Origin: Fontisphaera persica
Lineage (GTDB): Bacteria; Verrucomicrobiota; Verrucomicrobiia; Limisphaerales; Fontisphaeraceae
DNA: 64,000 nt
NCBI RefSeq assembly: GCF_024832785.1
Contig: NZ_CP116615.1
Coordinates: forward strand, 3,038,001-3,102,000
Reading direction: 5' to 3'
Part shown: positions 8,061 to 19,362 of the stretch, in pieces
Layout: each line of letters starts with the position of its first letter
Numbering within the stretch: position 1 is the first letter of the stretch
Position numbers and translations under genes: made by a program
Notes under the pieces: model-generated
Databases searched by the model: none
The model's input: the letters and a program-made list of their open reading frames with translations, nothing else
Told to the model about the DNA's origin: nothing

Positions 8061-11000
8061 ATGATTTCACGCCGCGGGGCGCTGGTCCTTGGCGCCATTG
8101 TGTTGGCGGCGGTGTCGGCTGTTCGCTTTGCCCAATACCAGCCTGCGCCGCCTGATTCCCCGGTTTTCCTTGCAGCTCAGCCGTTCGCCAAAGCGCCCAC
8201 CTCTCCGGTGTTGGCGGCTGTCCCTGTTACCCCCCGCCTGTCTGCACCTGCCGCAGGGGAGGTGGATGAGCACGTGCACGCCGCTTCTCACGCCCCGACT
8301 GTGCCCGCCCCCCGCCGGCTGGGAGACGGCTGGGCCGTCGAGCCGCCCGAAACAATTCTGGCGGCCTTTCAACACTGGGTGGGGCGGTATGTCAGGGCCA
8401 GCGATGCGGAAAGGGAATCTATGCTTCCAGAGGGAGTGGCGCTGGCACGCGAGCGCCTGACGCTGATGACGGAATGGATTCAAAGCGACCCCGAGCGGGC
8501 CCTGGGGCGGGCGGTGCCCCCGTGGGTGCGTGAGGCCTTGCCGGCGGCCGTGCGGGAGCAGGTGGAACAATGGGTCAACAGCACTGCCCACTACGAAGTT
8601 TTGTGTGTGCTGCCCGCCGGCGCAAGCCAGCCGGGAGGCCTGGTGCGCACAGCCCAATGGGCAGACATGCGCTGCCGGGTTTATACGTTTGGGCGGGGTT
8701 TGGACTATGTGACACGCCCCCAGGTGCCGTTGCAAGGTGTCGTGGTGCCGCGGCCGCCCAATCAGGCGCTGGCGCATGAATCGGTGGCGTCCGCCACCCA
8801 CTTGATGGCCTTGGACCCCCAACCCGCGCGGTATTTGGACGCGCCCGAGTTGGAAGCCCACCTGGCCGCGGTAGGCCAAGACGCGCCCTGTCTGGTTTCC
8901 GGTCAATCGTGGACCGCTCAAGGCACCCCGGCAGCGTTGCAGCTTGGCGGCGAGGTACGCACTTTCGCCAGCCCGGCAATGGCCGCGCGCTGGTTGGAAG
9001 AGCAGCCTGCCCTGCAAAACCTTGATGACCCGCTACCGCCTGACAACTTGCCGATTGCCGCCTCTTCCTACACTGAGGGGCGCAAGCGATTCATCCTCTT
9101 CCGGGTGGACTTCCCGGACTACGCCGGCGAGGTCATGACCACCAATGAAGCCCTGACCTTGATGCGCGACCTCAGCCAGTGGATGGCGGAAGTCTCTCAA
9201 GGCAAGCTCACGCTTGCGCCCGTGGGCGAGGGCTCGGACATCACTCCCACCATGCGGCTGCCCAATGACGTGGAAAGCTATCAAAACATGGGCACCCTGT
9301 TGGGCGCCTGCCGCACCGCCGCCACGGCGCTGGGGTACGACATGAACAAGTATGATTTCTATTTTGTCTGCACTGCCGGCAAACCCACGGCGACCTTTGC
9401 CGGTTTGGGGTATGTGGGTGGGGTGGGTTTCTGGCTGGCCAATCGCTATTGGGACGTGCGCACGGGCGCGCATGAATTCGGCCATAACCTGGGGCTGGGC
9501 CATGCCAACTGGTGGAACACCAGCGGCGCCAGCATGTTGGGCACGGGCACCAGTGAGGAATACGGCGACCCCTTCGATACCATGGGCGGCAGCGGGGGCG
9601 GCGCGCGGCACTTCTCTTCGTTCAGCAAAAACAAACTGGGCTGGATTCCCGATGCCGACTGCCCCACGGTGAGCACCAGCGGTTTTTACCGGATTTACGC
9701 GCACGATGACCCCCGGGCCAGCGGCCTGCGCGGCCTGCGCTTCCGCCGGAGCAATGGCGATTACTGGATGGAATTCCGGCAGTTGTTCACGGGCAACCGC
9801 GCGTTGATGAACGGCCTGGCCTTCCGGTGGGTGGGCGGCAGCACCACTTTGCTGGATGCCACGCCCGGCTCCTCCGGCAACAAGGATGACCATCCGCTGG
9901 TCATCGGACGCACCTTTAGCGACAGCAAACTTGGCCTGCATGTGACGCCCATCGGCAAGGGCAACACCTATCCGCAGTCCCTGGACTTAATCATCCAGGT
10001 GGGCGCGTTCCCGAACAACCGCCGGCCCCAGACGCGCGTGACGGCCTCCGCCACGCAGGTGGCCGTCAACACCCCCGTGCAGTTCAGCGTCGCCGCCTCC
10101 GACCCGGATGGCGATGCGCTGGCGTATTACTGGGATTTTGGCAATGGCAACTACAGCGTGGAAAATCAGCCCACCGCGACGCAGTCCTTTTCCAGCGCCG
10201 GGGAATACGCCGTGCATTGCATCGTCAGCGACATGAAAGGCGGGGTGAGTGCCGGGGCGGTGGTGGTGCGGGTGGGCAGCCCCACGACGTTTCAAATCAC
10301 CGGCCGCGTGCTGACCACCAACGCCCAGCCAGTGCCGGGCATGTGGGTGCGGGTCAACGCCTCACGCTACGCCATCAGCCAGGACGACGGCTCCTTCCTC
10401 CTCACCCAGCTCGGCGCGGGCAGCCATTCCTTGGCCGTTTATGAGCCGTTTTACAATGAGCTGAACTTTGTGAATCCCTTCTTCAACAACCCCGTGACAG
10501 TGGGGCCAAGTTTTGCGGGGGCGGATTTTGTGCAATTTCCAGGCTCCCTGTTCATCACCACTCCCCTGGTGGCCCGGGAAAGCCGGTGGAAATACCTGGA
10601 TGACGGCTCGAATCAGGGCACCGCGTGGCGGCAGCCCGGTTTTAACGATGCCGCATGGGCCAGCGGCAACGGCCCGCTCGGCTACGGCCAGGGCGGCGAG
10701 CGGACCACGCTGAGTTATGGCGGGGTCAGTACCAACAAACACATCACCTACTACTTCCGCACCACCTTCACCAATCAAACCCCGCCCAGCGCCTTCAGCA
10801 ATCTGGTGCTGGAAGTCCTGCGCGATGATGGCGTCCTGGTCTGGCTCAACGGGCAGGAAATCTTCCGCGACAACCTGCCCACCGGCGCCGTCAGTTACAC
10901 CACCCGCGCTGTGGCGGCGGTGGAGCCGGATAATTATCTCCGGACAGAACTTTCGCCCACGGTGCTCCAGGTGGGCGTCAACACGCTGGCCGTGGAAATG

Positions 11001-14000
11001 CATCAGGTGGAGGCGACCAGCTCGGATTTGTATTTCGATCTCGCGCTCACCGGCATGAGCCGCACCAATGCGGCCAACCTGCAAATTTTCTACCTGGCCA
11101 GCCCCCGGCCCGGAGAGGTCTTCACCTACCCCACCAACATCAGCCTGAATGCCGTGGCCCAAAGCGATGCCACCGCCGTGACGCAGGTGCGAATCTACGC
11201 CAACGACCAGCTTTTAATTGCCGATTCCACCCCGCCTTATGCCGGGTTCTGGCCCCAGGCGCCGGTGGGTCAGCATCAACTTTATGCCGTCGCCACGCTG
11301 GCCAGCGGCCAGATGCTCACCATCGCCCCGGTGGCCATTACCGTGAAAATGCCGGAGCCGCCGCCCACGCCGGCGGTCACCAATCTGGTCATCGCTCCCG
11401 GCTCCCGCTGGCACTTCTTCACCGGCCCCACCGGCGCGCCACCCGCCTGGGCGGCGTTGGAGTTTGATGCCTCCAGTTGGAGCAATGGCCTGGCCGAACT
11501 GGGCTATGGGGAGAATGACGAAGCCACCCGATTAAGTTACGGCACCAACAGCAACAACAAATGGATTACCGCTTATTTCCGCCAAGCCTTTGTGGTGGCC
11601 GACCCCTACACCATCACCAACGCCGTGTTGCAATTAAAACGCGACGACGGCGCGGTGGTGTATCTCAACGGCCAGGAAATCCTGCGTGACCTTATGCCCT
11701 CCGGGCCGGTGGCTTTCGACACCCTCGCCACCATGGCCGCTGACGACGACGGCAAAACCTTTTTCAGCTTCTCCTTCTCGTCCCTGCCATTGCTGCCCGG
11801 CACCAACGTGCTGGCTGTGGAAGTGCATCAAAATGCGGTGACCAGTTCAGACCTGAGCTTCGACCTCGGACTCACCGTCTGGCTTTCCACCAATCGCCCG
11901 CGCGGAGTCTATTGGGTGACTCCCACCAACGGAGCCACCCTGCCGGCGGGCGCGGTGTCCCTGGCCGTTCAAGCCGTGGGCGGCGGTGGCTCCCCCTTCC
12001 AGCGCATCAGCTATTACGCCAACGGCCAGTTCCTGGGCGAAGTGCCCGCGCCTTTCCTCTTTACCTGGGCCAACCCGCCGGTGGAGCATGTGGAGTTATT
12101 GGCGGTGGCCACCGATGCCGCCGGCATGACCATCACCAGCGCGCCGGTACAGGTGACCTTCACCGCCCCCGCTCCTTTCCAAAGCTGGGTGGCGTGGGGC
12201 GAAGTGTGGAAATACTGGGATGACCGCCAGCCGCCGGCCGACACCTGGACCACCCTCACTTACGCCGACCACGCCTGGAAAGCGGGGGCCGCCCGGTTGG
12301 GCTACGGCGGGGACGGCGAGCGTACCGTGATTAATGACGGCGGCGACCCTGCTTTCCGCCATATCACCGCGTGGTTCCGCAAAACCTTCCAAGCCAGTCC
12401 TGCAGGACTGACCCAGCTTGAGCTGCGGCTCATTTGCGACGATGGCGCGGTGGTGTATCTGAACGGCCAGGAGGTTTTCCGGCACAACCTGCCCGCCGGC
12501 CCCATCAGTCACAACAGTCTGGCGTTAAACGCCGTGAGCGGGGCTGATGAAACCACGCCCGTTAGTGTGGCCCTGAGTCCCACGCTGCTGCGCTCCGGCA
12601 CCAACGTCCTGGCGGTGGAAGTGCACCAAAGCAGCATCACCAGCAGCGATTTGGGCTTCGATTTGGAGCTGGTGGGCCGCCGCATGGTGCCCGCCGCGCC
12701 TGCCGTCGCCTATATCACCTCGCCCCCGCAGGGAGCGCGGCTGGTGGCGCCGCCCGCCTTGACCTTGAATGCCTTCGCCATGGCTGATTCCCAAACGGCC
12801 AGGCAGGTCACCTATTTTATCAACGGCCAGCGCCACGGCGCCGCCCTGGTATATCCTTTTGCCTACCCCTGGCAGAATCCGCCCCCCGGTGAACATGCCC
12901 TCGTTGCGGTGGCAGAGTTTGAGGGCGGCCTGGCTGTGACCAGCGCACCGGTGACCATCACTGTTACGCCCCTGCCCCTGCCCGTGCAACCGGTGATGAC
13001 TACCTGGATTCCGGCCGGCGCCCACTGGCGCTACTGGGACAATGTGAGCGCCGTGCAGCCGGGCTGGAACCAGACCTCTTTTAATGATGCCACCTGGCCG
13101 CTGGGACAGGCGCGCTTTGGCTGGGGGTGGGATGGCGAACGCACCGAAATCACCTCCGGCCGCATCACCCATTATTTCCGGAACACCTTTGTGGTGACCA
13201 ATCCCGCCCTTTATACCGAGCTGGTCTTTCAACTCGTGCGCGACGATGGCGCGGTGGTGTACCTGAACGGGCGGGAAATCTTCCGCAGCAACATGCCGGA
13301 AGGTTCGGTGACCGCCAGTACCCTGGCCGCCACCACCGTCAACACGCCGGACGAAACCACCTACTTTGAATCCATCGTCCCGGCGTTGAGCGCCGGTTTG
13401 CTGGCCGGCACCAACGTGGTGGCCGTCGAGCTGCACCAGTCCAGCGCCACCAGCTCGGATGGCGGCTTCGATTTGCAGCTCACCGGCCGCGGCACCACCG
13501 AGCCGCGCCTGCTCCTCCTCCGCCCCGCCCCCGGCCAGCTCGTGGTGGTGGGAGAAGCCATGACCCTGCAGGCCGCCGCATGGACCGGCCTGGCTTCAGG
13601 CGGGGAAACCATTGAATTTTGGGTGGGCAACCAGAAAATTGGCGAAACCGCCCCCGGCGAAACGCAATGGATTTGGCCTAATCCCGCCCTGGGCAGTTAT
13701 CAAATCACGGCCCGGGTGCGCCTGGCCAATGGCACGGAGCTGGTTTCGGCGCCGGTCTCCGTTACCGTGCAATATCCGCCCTATCAGGCCACTTTAATCA
13801 CCACTGGCGCCGTGTGGCGCTACTGGGACCGCGGCTCGCTCCCCGCCACCAACTGGCAGCGCCGGGCCTACAGTGACGCCGCCTGGGGTTCCGGACCTGC
13901 GCGGCTGGGCTACGGCGATGACGGCGAAGTCACCACCCTGCAAACCGGCCCCAGCAACAACAAGTACCTCTCCTATTATTTCCGCCGCTGGTTCTCCGTG

Positions 14001-14525
14001 CCTTCCGGCGTGACCTTGACCAATCTGGTCTTCCGCCTTCTGCGCGATGACGGGGCGGTGGTTTATCTCAATGGCGGCGAAGTCTTCCGCAGCAACATGC
14101 CACAAGGCCCGGTGGGCTACGCCACCCTGGCGTCCAGCGCTGTTTCCGGCACGGACGAGCAAACTTATTTTGAGTTGAACGCGCCGGTGGCCGGGGTGTT
14201 GCCGGGTCTGAATTTGCTGGCGGTGGAAATCCATCAAAACTCGGCCACCAGCAGCGATTTGGCCTTTGACCTGGCCGTTGAAGGCCGGGGCTTCCAAGGT
14301 CCATCCCCGGCCACGCTGGCCCCGCCGCCAGAATACCAGGCCGGTCAGCTCCGGCTGCTCTGGCCCGCGCACATGCACGGGTGGGAGCTGTACGCCTCGC
14401 CCGCTCTCGGTCCCCAGGCCGACTGGCAGCCGGTCACCGAATCCCTGCTCCTGACCAACGGATTTTATCTCTTCCGCACCACGCCCACCGGCGCCAGCCG
14501 CTATTTCCGTCTGGAACAACGGTGA
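8061..14525 (+). CDS. Giant secreted M11-like metalloprotease with five tandem lectin-like/Ig-like modules
   Basis: 2154 residues. A signal peptide or signal anchor (about 1-22) leads to a long propeptide-like region, then a zincin catalytic domain with [11 protein letters not shown] at 471-481 (HExxHxxGxxH) and a Met-turn FDTMGG followed by KNKLGWI, the pattern of gametolysin-like (M11) peptidases. Next come a PKD domain (about 653-738) and a carboxypeptidase-regulatory-like beta-sandwich (about 744-795). Residues ~837-2080 hold five tandem modules, each with a W[KR]Y[WL]D...GYG...[16 protein letters not shown] core, linked by Ig-like segments between the modules. The last ~61 residues form a cap shared with two other exported proteins here. 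Substrate is unknown; a role in attacking extracellular protein or glycoprotein is inferred. Confidence 0.88.
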   Translation: MISRRGALVLGAIVLAAVSAVRFAQYQPAPPDSPVFLAAQPFAKAPTSPVLAAVPVTPRLSAPAAGEVDEHVHAASHAPTVPAPRRLGDGWAVEPPETILAAFQHWVGRYVRASDAERESMLPEGVALARERLTLMTEWIQSDPERALGRAVPPWVREALPAAVREQVEQWVNSTAHYEVLCVLPAGASQPGGLVRTAQWADMRCRVYTFGRGLDYVTRPQVPLQGVVVPRPPNQALAHESVASATHLMALDPQPARYLDAPELEAHLAAVGQDAPCLVSGQSWTAQGTPAALQLGGEVRTFASPAMAARWLEEQPALQNLDDPLPPDNLPIAASSYTEGRKRFILFRVDFPDYAGEVMTTNEALTLMRDLSQWMAEVSQGKLTLAPVGEGSDITPTMRLPNDVESYQNMGTLLGACRTAATALGYDMNKYDFYFVCTAGKPTATFAGLGYVGGVGFWLANRYWDVRTGAHEFGHNLGLGHANWWNTSGASMLGTGTSEEYGDPFDTMGGSGGGARHFSSFSKNKLGWIPDADCPTVSTSGFYRIYAHDDPRASGLRGLRFRRSNGDYWMEFRQLFTGNRALMNGLAFRWVGGSTTLLDATPGSSGNKDDHPLVIGRTFSDSKLGLHVTPIGKGNTYPQSLDLIIQVGAFPNNRRPQTRVTASATQVAVNTPVQFSVAASDPDGDALAYYWDFGNGNYSVENQPTATQSFSSAGEYAVHCIVSDMKGGVSAGAVVVRVGSPTTFQITGRVLTTNAQPVPGMWVRVNASRYAISQDDGSFLLTQLGAGSHSLAVYEPFYNELNFVNPFFNNPVTVGPSFAGADFVQFPGSLFITTPLVARESRWKYLDDGSNQGTAWRQPGFNDAAWASGNGPLGYGQGGERTTLSYGGVSTNKHITYYFRTTFTNQTPPSAFSNLVLEVLRDDGVLVWLNGQEIFRDNLPTGAVSYTTRAVAAVEPDNYLRTELSPTVLQVGVNTLAVEMHQVEATSSDLYFDLALTGMSRTNAANLQIFYLASPRPGEVFTYPTNISLNAVAQSDATAVTQVRIYANDQLLIADSTPPYAGFWPQAPVGQHQLYAVATLASGQMLTIAPVAITVKMPEPPPTPAVTNLVIAPGSRWHFFTGPTGAPPAWAALEFDASSWSNGLAELGYGENDEATRLSYGTNSNNKWITAYFRQAFVVADPYTITNAVLQLKRDDGAVVYLNGQEILRDLMPSGPVAFDTLATMAADDDGKTFFSFSFSSLPLLPGTNVLAVEVHQNAVTSSDLSFDLGLTVWLSTNRPRGVYWVTPTNGATLPAGAVSLAVQAVGGGGSPFQRISYYANGQFLGEVPAPFLFTWANPPVEHVELLAVATDAAGMTITSAPVQVTFTAPAPFQSWVAWGEVWKYWDDRQPPADTWTTLTYADHAWKAGAARLGYGGDGERTVINDGGDPAFRHITAWFRKTFQASPAGLTQLELRLICDDGAVVYLNGQEVFRHNLPAGPISHNSLALNAVSGADETTPVSVALSPTLLRSGTNVLAVEVHQSSITSSDLGFDLELVGRRMVPAAPAVAYITSPPQGARLVAPPALTLNAFAMADSQTARQVTYFINGQRHGAALVYPFAYPWQNPPPGEHALVAVAEFEGGLAVTSAPVTITVTPLPLPVQPVMTTWIPAGAHWRYWDNVSAVQPGWNQTSFNDATWPLGQARFGWGWDGERTEITSGRITHYFRNTFVVTNPALYTELVFQLVRDDGAVVYLNGREIFRSNMPEGSVTASTLAATTVNTPDETTYFESIVPALSAGLLAGTNVVAVELHQSSATSSDGGFDLQLTGRGTTEPRLLLLRPAPGQLVVVGEAMTLQAAAWTGLASGGETIEFWVGNQKIGETAPGETQWIWPNPALGSYQITARVRLANGTELVSAPVSVTVQYPPYQATLITTGAVWRYWDRGSLPATNWQRRAYSDAAWGSGPARLGYGDDGEVTTLQTGPSNNKYLSYYFRRWFSVPSGVTLTNLVFRLLRDDGAVVYLNGGEVFRSNMPQGPVGYATLASSAVSGTDEQTYFELNAPVAGVLPGLNLLAVEIHQNSATSSDLAFDLAVEGRGFQGPSPATLAPPPEYQAGQLRLLWPAHMHGWELYASPALGPQADWQPVTESLLLTNGFYLFRTTPTGASRYFRLEQR
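10570..14300 (+). repeat. Five tandem ~800-bp coding repeats inside the metalloprotease gene
   Basis: Units begin near 10585, 11408, 12206, 13025 and 13813, a spacing of about 790-820 bp. The most conserved stretch encodes [13 protein letters not shown] and recurs near 10823, 11640, 12430, 13230 and 14044, followed each time by a V-A-V-E-[VIML]-H-Q-[NS] segment. Units 2-5 are closer to each other in this core than unit 1 (which has GVLVWLNGQ). The repeats are diverged at the DNA level and in frame, indicating old duplication rather than a mobile element. Confidence 0.85.
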
Positions 14526-14685
14526 GGCGGATTCGCTTTCCGCATGTCCTCCGGCCGGGCCGGAGGGCGGGAGCAAGGGGGAGGGTTTTGCCTGTGAGCC
14601 GGCAGCCTTCGCCGTGGCGTCTCGGCGGGGTGGGCGGCGGCTTTTTTCCCTTGTCGCTGCCGTGGCCTTGGCCCATCTTCTGAAC

Positions 14686-15702
14686 ATGGCCCAATCACGG
14701 GTGACCGATGTACTCAACAAACCGGACGCAGCCCTGGAGCTGACGCTGCGGCCCTCCTTGTTTTCCGAGTTCACCGGCCAGCCCAAAGTCAAGGAACGGC
14801 TGGAAATTGCCGTGGCCGCCGCCCGGCAGCGGGGCGAGGCGCTGGACCATTTGCTGCTCAACGGCCCGCCCGGCCTCGGCAAAACGACCCTCGCCAACAT
14901 TCTGGCGCGCGCCATGGGCGTCAACATCAAGTGCACCAGCGGCCCGACCATTGAAAAAGCGGGCGACCTGGCGGGGCTGCTCACCAATCTGGAGGAGCGG
15001 GACATTCTCTTCATTGACGAGATTCACCGCCTGCAAAAAACCATTGAGGAATACCTCTATCCGGCGATGGAGGATTTCAAGCTGGATATCATCATTGACC
15101 AGGGCCCCAACGCCCGCAGCGTGCGGCTGAATCTGCCCCGCTTTACCTTGATTGGCGCCACCACCCGCAGCGGCCTGCTGTCCTCCCCCCTGCTCACGCG
15201 CTTCCCCATGCGGGAGCGGCTGGATTACTATGACGCCGGGCAACTGCAACAGATTGTGCTGCGTTCGGCCCGCCTGCTGCAGGTGCCCATGGAGCCGGAA
15301 GGCGCCATGGAAATTGCCCGCCGCAGCCGCGGCACGCCGCGCATCGCCAACAACCTGCTGCGGCGCGTGCGTGATTACGCGCAGGTGCGCGGCGACGGCC
15401 GCATCACCGCCGCCGTGGCCGATCAGGCTCTGGCCATGCTGGAGATTGACGCCTACGGGCTGGATGAAATGGACAAGCGCATCCTCGAAACCATCATGGT
15501 CAAGTTTGGCGGCGGCCCGGTGGGCATCAACTCCCTCGCCGTGGCCGTGGGGGAAGAACCGGATACCCTCGAAGAAGTGTATGAGCCGTATTTGATCATG
15601 GAAGGTTATCTCCATCGCACCCCCCAGGGACGGGTCATTACCGAGCTGGCCATGAAACGACTCGGACTTAAGCCCGCCAGCCGGCAGGGCAGCCTGTTCT
15701 AA
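14686..15702 (+). CDS. ruvB: Holliday junction branch-migration ATPase RuvB
   Basis: 338 residues from [10 protein letters not shown], the normal RuvB length; an upstream in-frame extension to 14614 is rejected because it has no family similarity. AAA+ motifs are complete: Walker [10 protein letters not shown] (60-68), Walker [10 protein letters not shown], and the sensor stretch [17 protein letters not shown], followed by the winged-helix C-terminal domain ([25 protein letters not shown]). It drives branch migration with RuvA at recombination junctions. ruvA and ruvC are not adjacent. It is 160 bp after the protease gene and 29 bp before the histidine kinase. Confidence 0.97.
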   Translation: MAQSRVTDVLNKPDAALELTLRPSLFSEFTGQPKVKERLEIAVAAARQRGEALDHLLLNGPPGLGKTTLANILARAMGVNIKCTSGPTIEKAGDLAGLLTNLEERDILFIDEIHRLQKTIEEYLYPAMEDFKLDIIIDQGPNARSVRLNLPRFTLIGATTRSGLLSSPLLTRFPMRERLDYYDAGQLQQIVLRSARLLQVPMEPEGAMEIARRSRGTPRIANNLLRRVRDYAQVRGDGRITAAVADQALAMLEIDAYGLDEMDKRILETIMVKFGGGPVGINSLAVAVGEEPDTLEEVYEPYLIMEGYLHRTPQGRVITELAMKRLGLKPASRQGSLF

Positions 15703-15731
15703 GGGGGCTGCCTCAGGTTTACCGCTGCTGT

Positions 15732-18700
15732 ATGAGTGAGCCAGAGCCAGCCAACGCCGGCAATCAATACGCCGCTCAGCGGCTGACCCCCGCCATGTGC
15801 CAGGCCCTCCTGGAAAGTCTGGGCGACCGCCTGGTGCTGGTGGACCGTCATCTGCGAGTGCAATGGGGCAACGCCACCTTTGCCCGCCTGGCCGGCTTCT
15901 CCCCCGCCAGCCTGGAGGGACAATTCCTCGGCGACCTGCTCAAAGGCGAACACCTGGGGGCCTTGCGGGCGCTCATCCTGCAAGCCTTTGCCGGCCACCC
16001 GCAACGTTTGCCATATCTCTGCCTCGACTTTACCCACTCCCACGCCACGGGCTGGTTCACCATCCTCGTGCGGCCGGTGTCCTCCCCTGAAGGCGCGATT
16101 TCCGCGGTCCTGTTGCAACTGCGCGAGATGCCCATGGCCGAAGACACCACCGTCCTGCTGCGCGAAAATGGACCGCTTTATCCAGCCCCGCCCGCCAATG
16201 AACAGCCGGGCTGTCTCCATGAGCCTTTTCCGGGGTGTTTTTTACGCCCGGAAAACGTGGACCAACAACAGTTGCTGATGCTCCTGAACGCCGCCCGGGA
16301 AAGCATACTGCTGCTTGACCGCCAAGGCCGCGTCCTGATTGCCAACCGCACCACCGCCGAGCGGCTGGGGCTGGAAGTGAAGGATTTGGTGGGGCGCAGC
16401 ATAGCCGACTTTCTGCCCCCGGAAGTGGCCCGCCAGCGTTTCCAATGGGGCGAGCATGCCCTGCAAACCGGCACTTCGGTGTTCTTTGAAGACCAGCGCG
16501 CCGGACGCTGGCTGGAGCACCGCTTCACCCCCATCTTCGATGCGGACGGCAAACCCTGCTGCCTCGCCTGTTTCAGCCGGGACATCACCGAGCGCAAAAA
16601 GGCCGAGTCCGACCGCGACCAGTTGCTGGCGGAGCTGCTGGAGTTTCAGAGCCGGTTGCGGGCGGTGCTGGAAGGCGCCGGCGAAAGCATTCTGCTGCTC
16701 GATGCCGATGGGCGGGTGGTGCTGGCCAATCCCGCCGCCGCCATGCGCCTGGGGGACGCGCCCGGGGAATTGATTGGGCGCAGATTCTGGGACTTTTTGC
16801 CCACGGACATCCAAACGGAAACGCAAAGCTTTTTCCAACAGCTCGTGGCCCAGGGAGAGGCAACCACGGTCGAGGGAGAATTCGGCGGGCTATATTACGA
16901 AGCCTCGTTCTATCCCGTCCGCGGACCGGGGGAAAAGGTCCTGTACGTGGCGTTGTTTGGCCGCGATGTGACCCCCCGCAAGAAAATGGAGCTGCAGATT
17001 GAACACCAGCGCCGCCAGCTCCAAACCCTGTTGGACCACGCGCCCATCTTTCTCTGGGCGATGGACGCGGAGGGCATCATCCAGACCGCTGAAGGCTCGG
17101 TGTTGCTCTCGCTGGGGCTGCAACCTCGGCAGGTGGTGGGCGTCTCCATCTTCACCGTGGTGCAGGACCAGCCGGAATTTACCGCCGCCTGCCGGCGCGC
17201 GCTGCGGGGCGAACGAGTCTCGCTGCGGCACGAGTGGCATGGCCGGGTGTTTGACACCCGCATCCTGCCGCTCCCGCAAGACCGCGGCGGGGTGCAAAGC
17301 AGCGTGGGCATCATGCTGGATGTCACCGGCCGCGTGCAGGCCGAGCGGGCGCTGATGGAACGGCTGGAGTTTGAAAGCACCCTGCTCGCCATCTCCTCCC
17401 GGTTTGTCGGCCCGTGCCATCTGGACCAGGCCATCCAGCAATCGCTGGCGGACTTGGGCCGTTTTTGCCAGGCCAGCCGGGCTTACCTGTTTCGTTTCAG
17501 CGAGGACGGCAAGTTTATTTCCAACACCCACGAATGGTGCGCCGATGGCGTGCGCCCGGAAATCCAGAACCTGCAAAACCTCCCCCGGGAAAGAGTGCGC
17601 TGGAGCATGGACCTGTTGGAACGCCAGGGCGTTCTGCACATTCCCGATGTCTCCCGCCTGCCGCCCGAGGCCCGCCAGGAACAGGAAATTTTGCAGGCGC
17701 AAAGCATCACTTCCCTGTTGATGGTGGCCGTGCCAGTGCAGGGGCGTTTCAGCGGCTTTATTGGTTTCGATGATGTGACCGGCATGGTGCGCTGGGGGCC
17801 GCAACACGAGGGGGTGCTGCGCCTGTTCTCCGAGGTCCTGGCCAATGTCCTGGAACGCCATCTCGCCGAGGAGGCGCTGCGCACTTCGGAGAACTTCAAC
17901 CGGGCGATTGTGCAGGCCGCCGCCAGCGGCCTGGCGGTGTTTGACCGCCAACTGCGCTGCCGCTTGTGGAATCCCTATCTTGAGCGCATCACGGGCATTT
18001 CCTCGGCCCAGGCCATGGGACAATACCTGCAGGCCATGATTTGGCTGGCGGGCGACCAAACCCCCGAAGAACTCCTGCGCCGCGCCCTGGCCGGGGAAGT
18101 CCGCGAAGGCGCGGACGCAGCGTACCTGGTGCCCGCAACCGGCCGGCGCGGCTGGCACCAGGCCACCTACTCCCCCCTGCGCTCCGGCAGCGGGGAAATC
18201 ATTGGCGTGCTGTGCAGCGTGCTGGACATCACCCAGCGCAAACTGGCCGAAGAGGAATTGCGGCGGTCGGAGGAGCGTTTTTCGCGCGCCTTCCACCTCA
18301 GCCCGATTCTCATGCTGGTCAGCCGCTTGCGGGATGGGTTGATTGTCAATGCCAATGATTATTTCCTGCAATGCGTGGGGCTGAGCCGGGAGGAAGTCAT
18401 CGGCAAAACCACCCTCGAGTTGGGGCTGTATGAAAATGCCGAAGTGCGCCGCCAGCTCACCGAGCCCCTGCGCCGCGGCGAGACGGTGCGCAACCTGGAA
18501 GTTGGACTCCGCCTCAAACAGGGCCGCATGGACTGCCTGATTTCCGCCGCGGCCGTGGACATGGGCGGGGAGCCGCATATTTTGTCGCTCGCCCTGGACA
18601 TCACCGAGCGCAAGCGCGCCGAGCAGGCCATCCGCGAATCCCGCGAGCAGCTCCGCGCGCTGGCCGACCGGCTGGAAATGGTGCGCGAGGAGGAGCGCCG

Positions 18701-19355
18701 GCAAATTGCCCGCGAAATCCATGATGACCTGGGCCAGTGCCTCACCAGCCTCAAGCTGGACCTGGCCTGGGTGGCGCGCAATCTCCAGCGCGACCCGGCC
18801 GCCGTCGAGGCGCGCCTGGCCGACATGATGCAAGTCATGGACCAGACCATCCAATCGGTGCGCCGCATCTCCAGTGAATTGCGCCCGGGCGTGCTGGACG
18901 ATCTGGGATTGCCCGCCGCCATCGAATGGCAGGCGCAGGAGTTCGAGCGCCGCACCGGCATCCCCTGCCAGGTGCACTGCGACGAAGGGCTGGACCAACT
19001 GGAATCCCGCTGCGCCACGGCGTTGTTCCGCATCCTCCAGGAGTCCCTCACCAACATCATCCGCCATGCGCAGGCTTCGCGGGTGCGCGTGAGCCTGACG
19101 CAGGAAAATGACCACGTCATTCTGCGCGTGCGCGACAACGGCCGCGGCCTGCCGCCCAAACATTTGATGCGGACCGACGGGCTGGGGCTGCTCAGCATGC
19201 GCGAGCGCGCCGCCGCGCTGGGCGGCCGCTTTGCCATCGCCAGCCGGCGGGAGCGCGGCACCACCATTGTGGCCAGCATCCCGTTGCACGCCAAACCGCC
19301 CGAGTCACGCCCGCTGCCGGAGCCGCCGGCGCCCGAGGCCGCCGCTGAAGATTAG
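15732..19355 (+). CDS. Soluble multi-PAS/GAF sensor histidine kinase (NarL-partner, HisKA_3 type)
   Basis: 1207 residues with no convincing membrane segment, so probably cytoplasmic. Domains in order: PAS (about 13-130), PAS (178-290, ending SRDITERKKAE), PAS (300-420), PAS (425-545), GAF (545-710), PAS (715-840), PAS (843-965), then a HisKA_3 dimerisation domain with the phosphoacceptor in REIHDDLGQ (His near 996) and a HATPase_c domain ending with GLGLLSMRERAAALGG. This kinase class normally phosphorylates LuxR/NarL-type response regulators, but none is adjacent; the next gene, 7 bp downstream, is a XylR-type regulator lacking a receiver. Input signals cannot be told from sequence. Confidence 0.93.
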   Translation: MSEPEPANAGNQYAAQRLTPAMCQALLESLGDRLVLVDRHLRVQWGNATFARLAGFSPASLEGQFLGDLLKGEHLGALRALILQAFAGHPQRLPYLCLDFTHSHATGWFTILVRPVSSPEGAISAVLLQLREMPMAEDTTVLLRENGPLYPAPPANEQPGCLHEPFPGCFLRPENVDQQQLLMLLNAARESILLLDRQGRVLIANRTTAERLGLEVKDLVGRSIADFLPPEVARQRFQWGEHALQTGTSVFFEDQRAGRWLEHRFTPIFDADGKPCCLACFSRDITERKKAESDRDQLLAELLEFQSRLRAVLEGAGESILLLDADGRVVLANPAAAMRLGDAPGELIGRRFWDFLPTDIQTETQSFFQQLVAQGEATTVEGEFGGLYYEASFYPVRGPGEKVLYVALFGRDVTPRKKMELQIEHQRRQLQTLLDHAPIFLWAMDAEGIIQTAEGSVLLSLGLQPRQVVGVSIFTVVQDQPEFTAACRRALRGERVSLRHEWHGRVFDTRILPLPQDRGGVQSSVGIMLDVTGRVQAERALMERLEFESTLLAISSRFVGPCHLDQAIQQSLADLGRFCQASRAYLFRFSEDGKFISNTHEWCADGVRPEIQNLQNLPRERVRWSMDLLERQGVLHIPDVSRLPPEARQEQEILQAQSITSLLMVAVPVQGRFSGFIGFDDVTGMVRWGPQHEGVLRLFSEVLANVLERHLAEEALRTSENFNRAIVQAAASGLAVFDRQLRCRLWNPYLERITGISSAQAMGQYLQAMIWLAGDQTPEELLRRALAGEVREGADAAYLVPATGRRGWHQATYSPLRSGSGEIIGVLCSVLDITQRKLAEEELRRSEERFSRAFHLSPILMLVSRLRDGLIVNANDYFLQCVGLSREEVIGKTTLELGLYENAEVRRQLTEPLRRGETVRNLEVGLRLKQGRMDCLISAAAVDMGGEPHILSLALDITERKRAEQAIRESREQLRALADRLEMVREEERRQIAREIHDDLGQCLTSLKLDLAWVARNLQRDPAAVEARLADMMQVMDQTIQSVRRISSELRPGVLDDLGLPAAIEWQAQEFERRTGIPCQVHCDEGLDQLESRCATALFRILQESLTNIIRHAQASRVRVSLTQENDHVILRVRDNGRGLPPKHLMRTDGLGLLSMRERAAALGGRFAIASRRERGTTIVASIPLHAKPPESRPLPEPPAPEAAAED

Positions 19356-19362
19356 ACCGCGC

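Noticed and set aside
10570-14300. Regular ~800-bp repeats suggesting a CRISPR or satellite array
   Set aside because: The repeats are in-frame protein modules, far too long and diverged for CRISPR.
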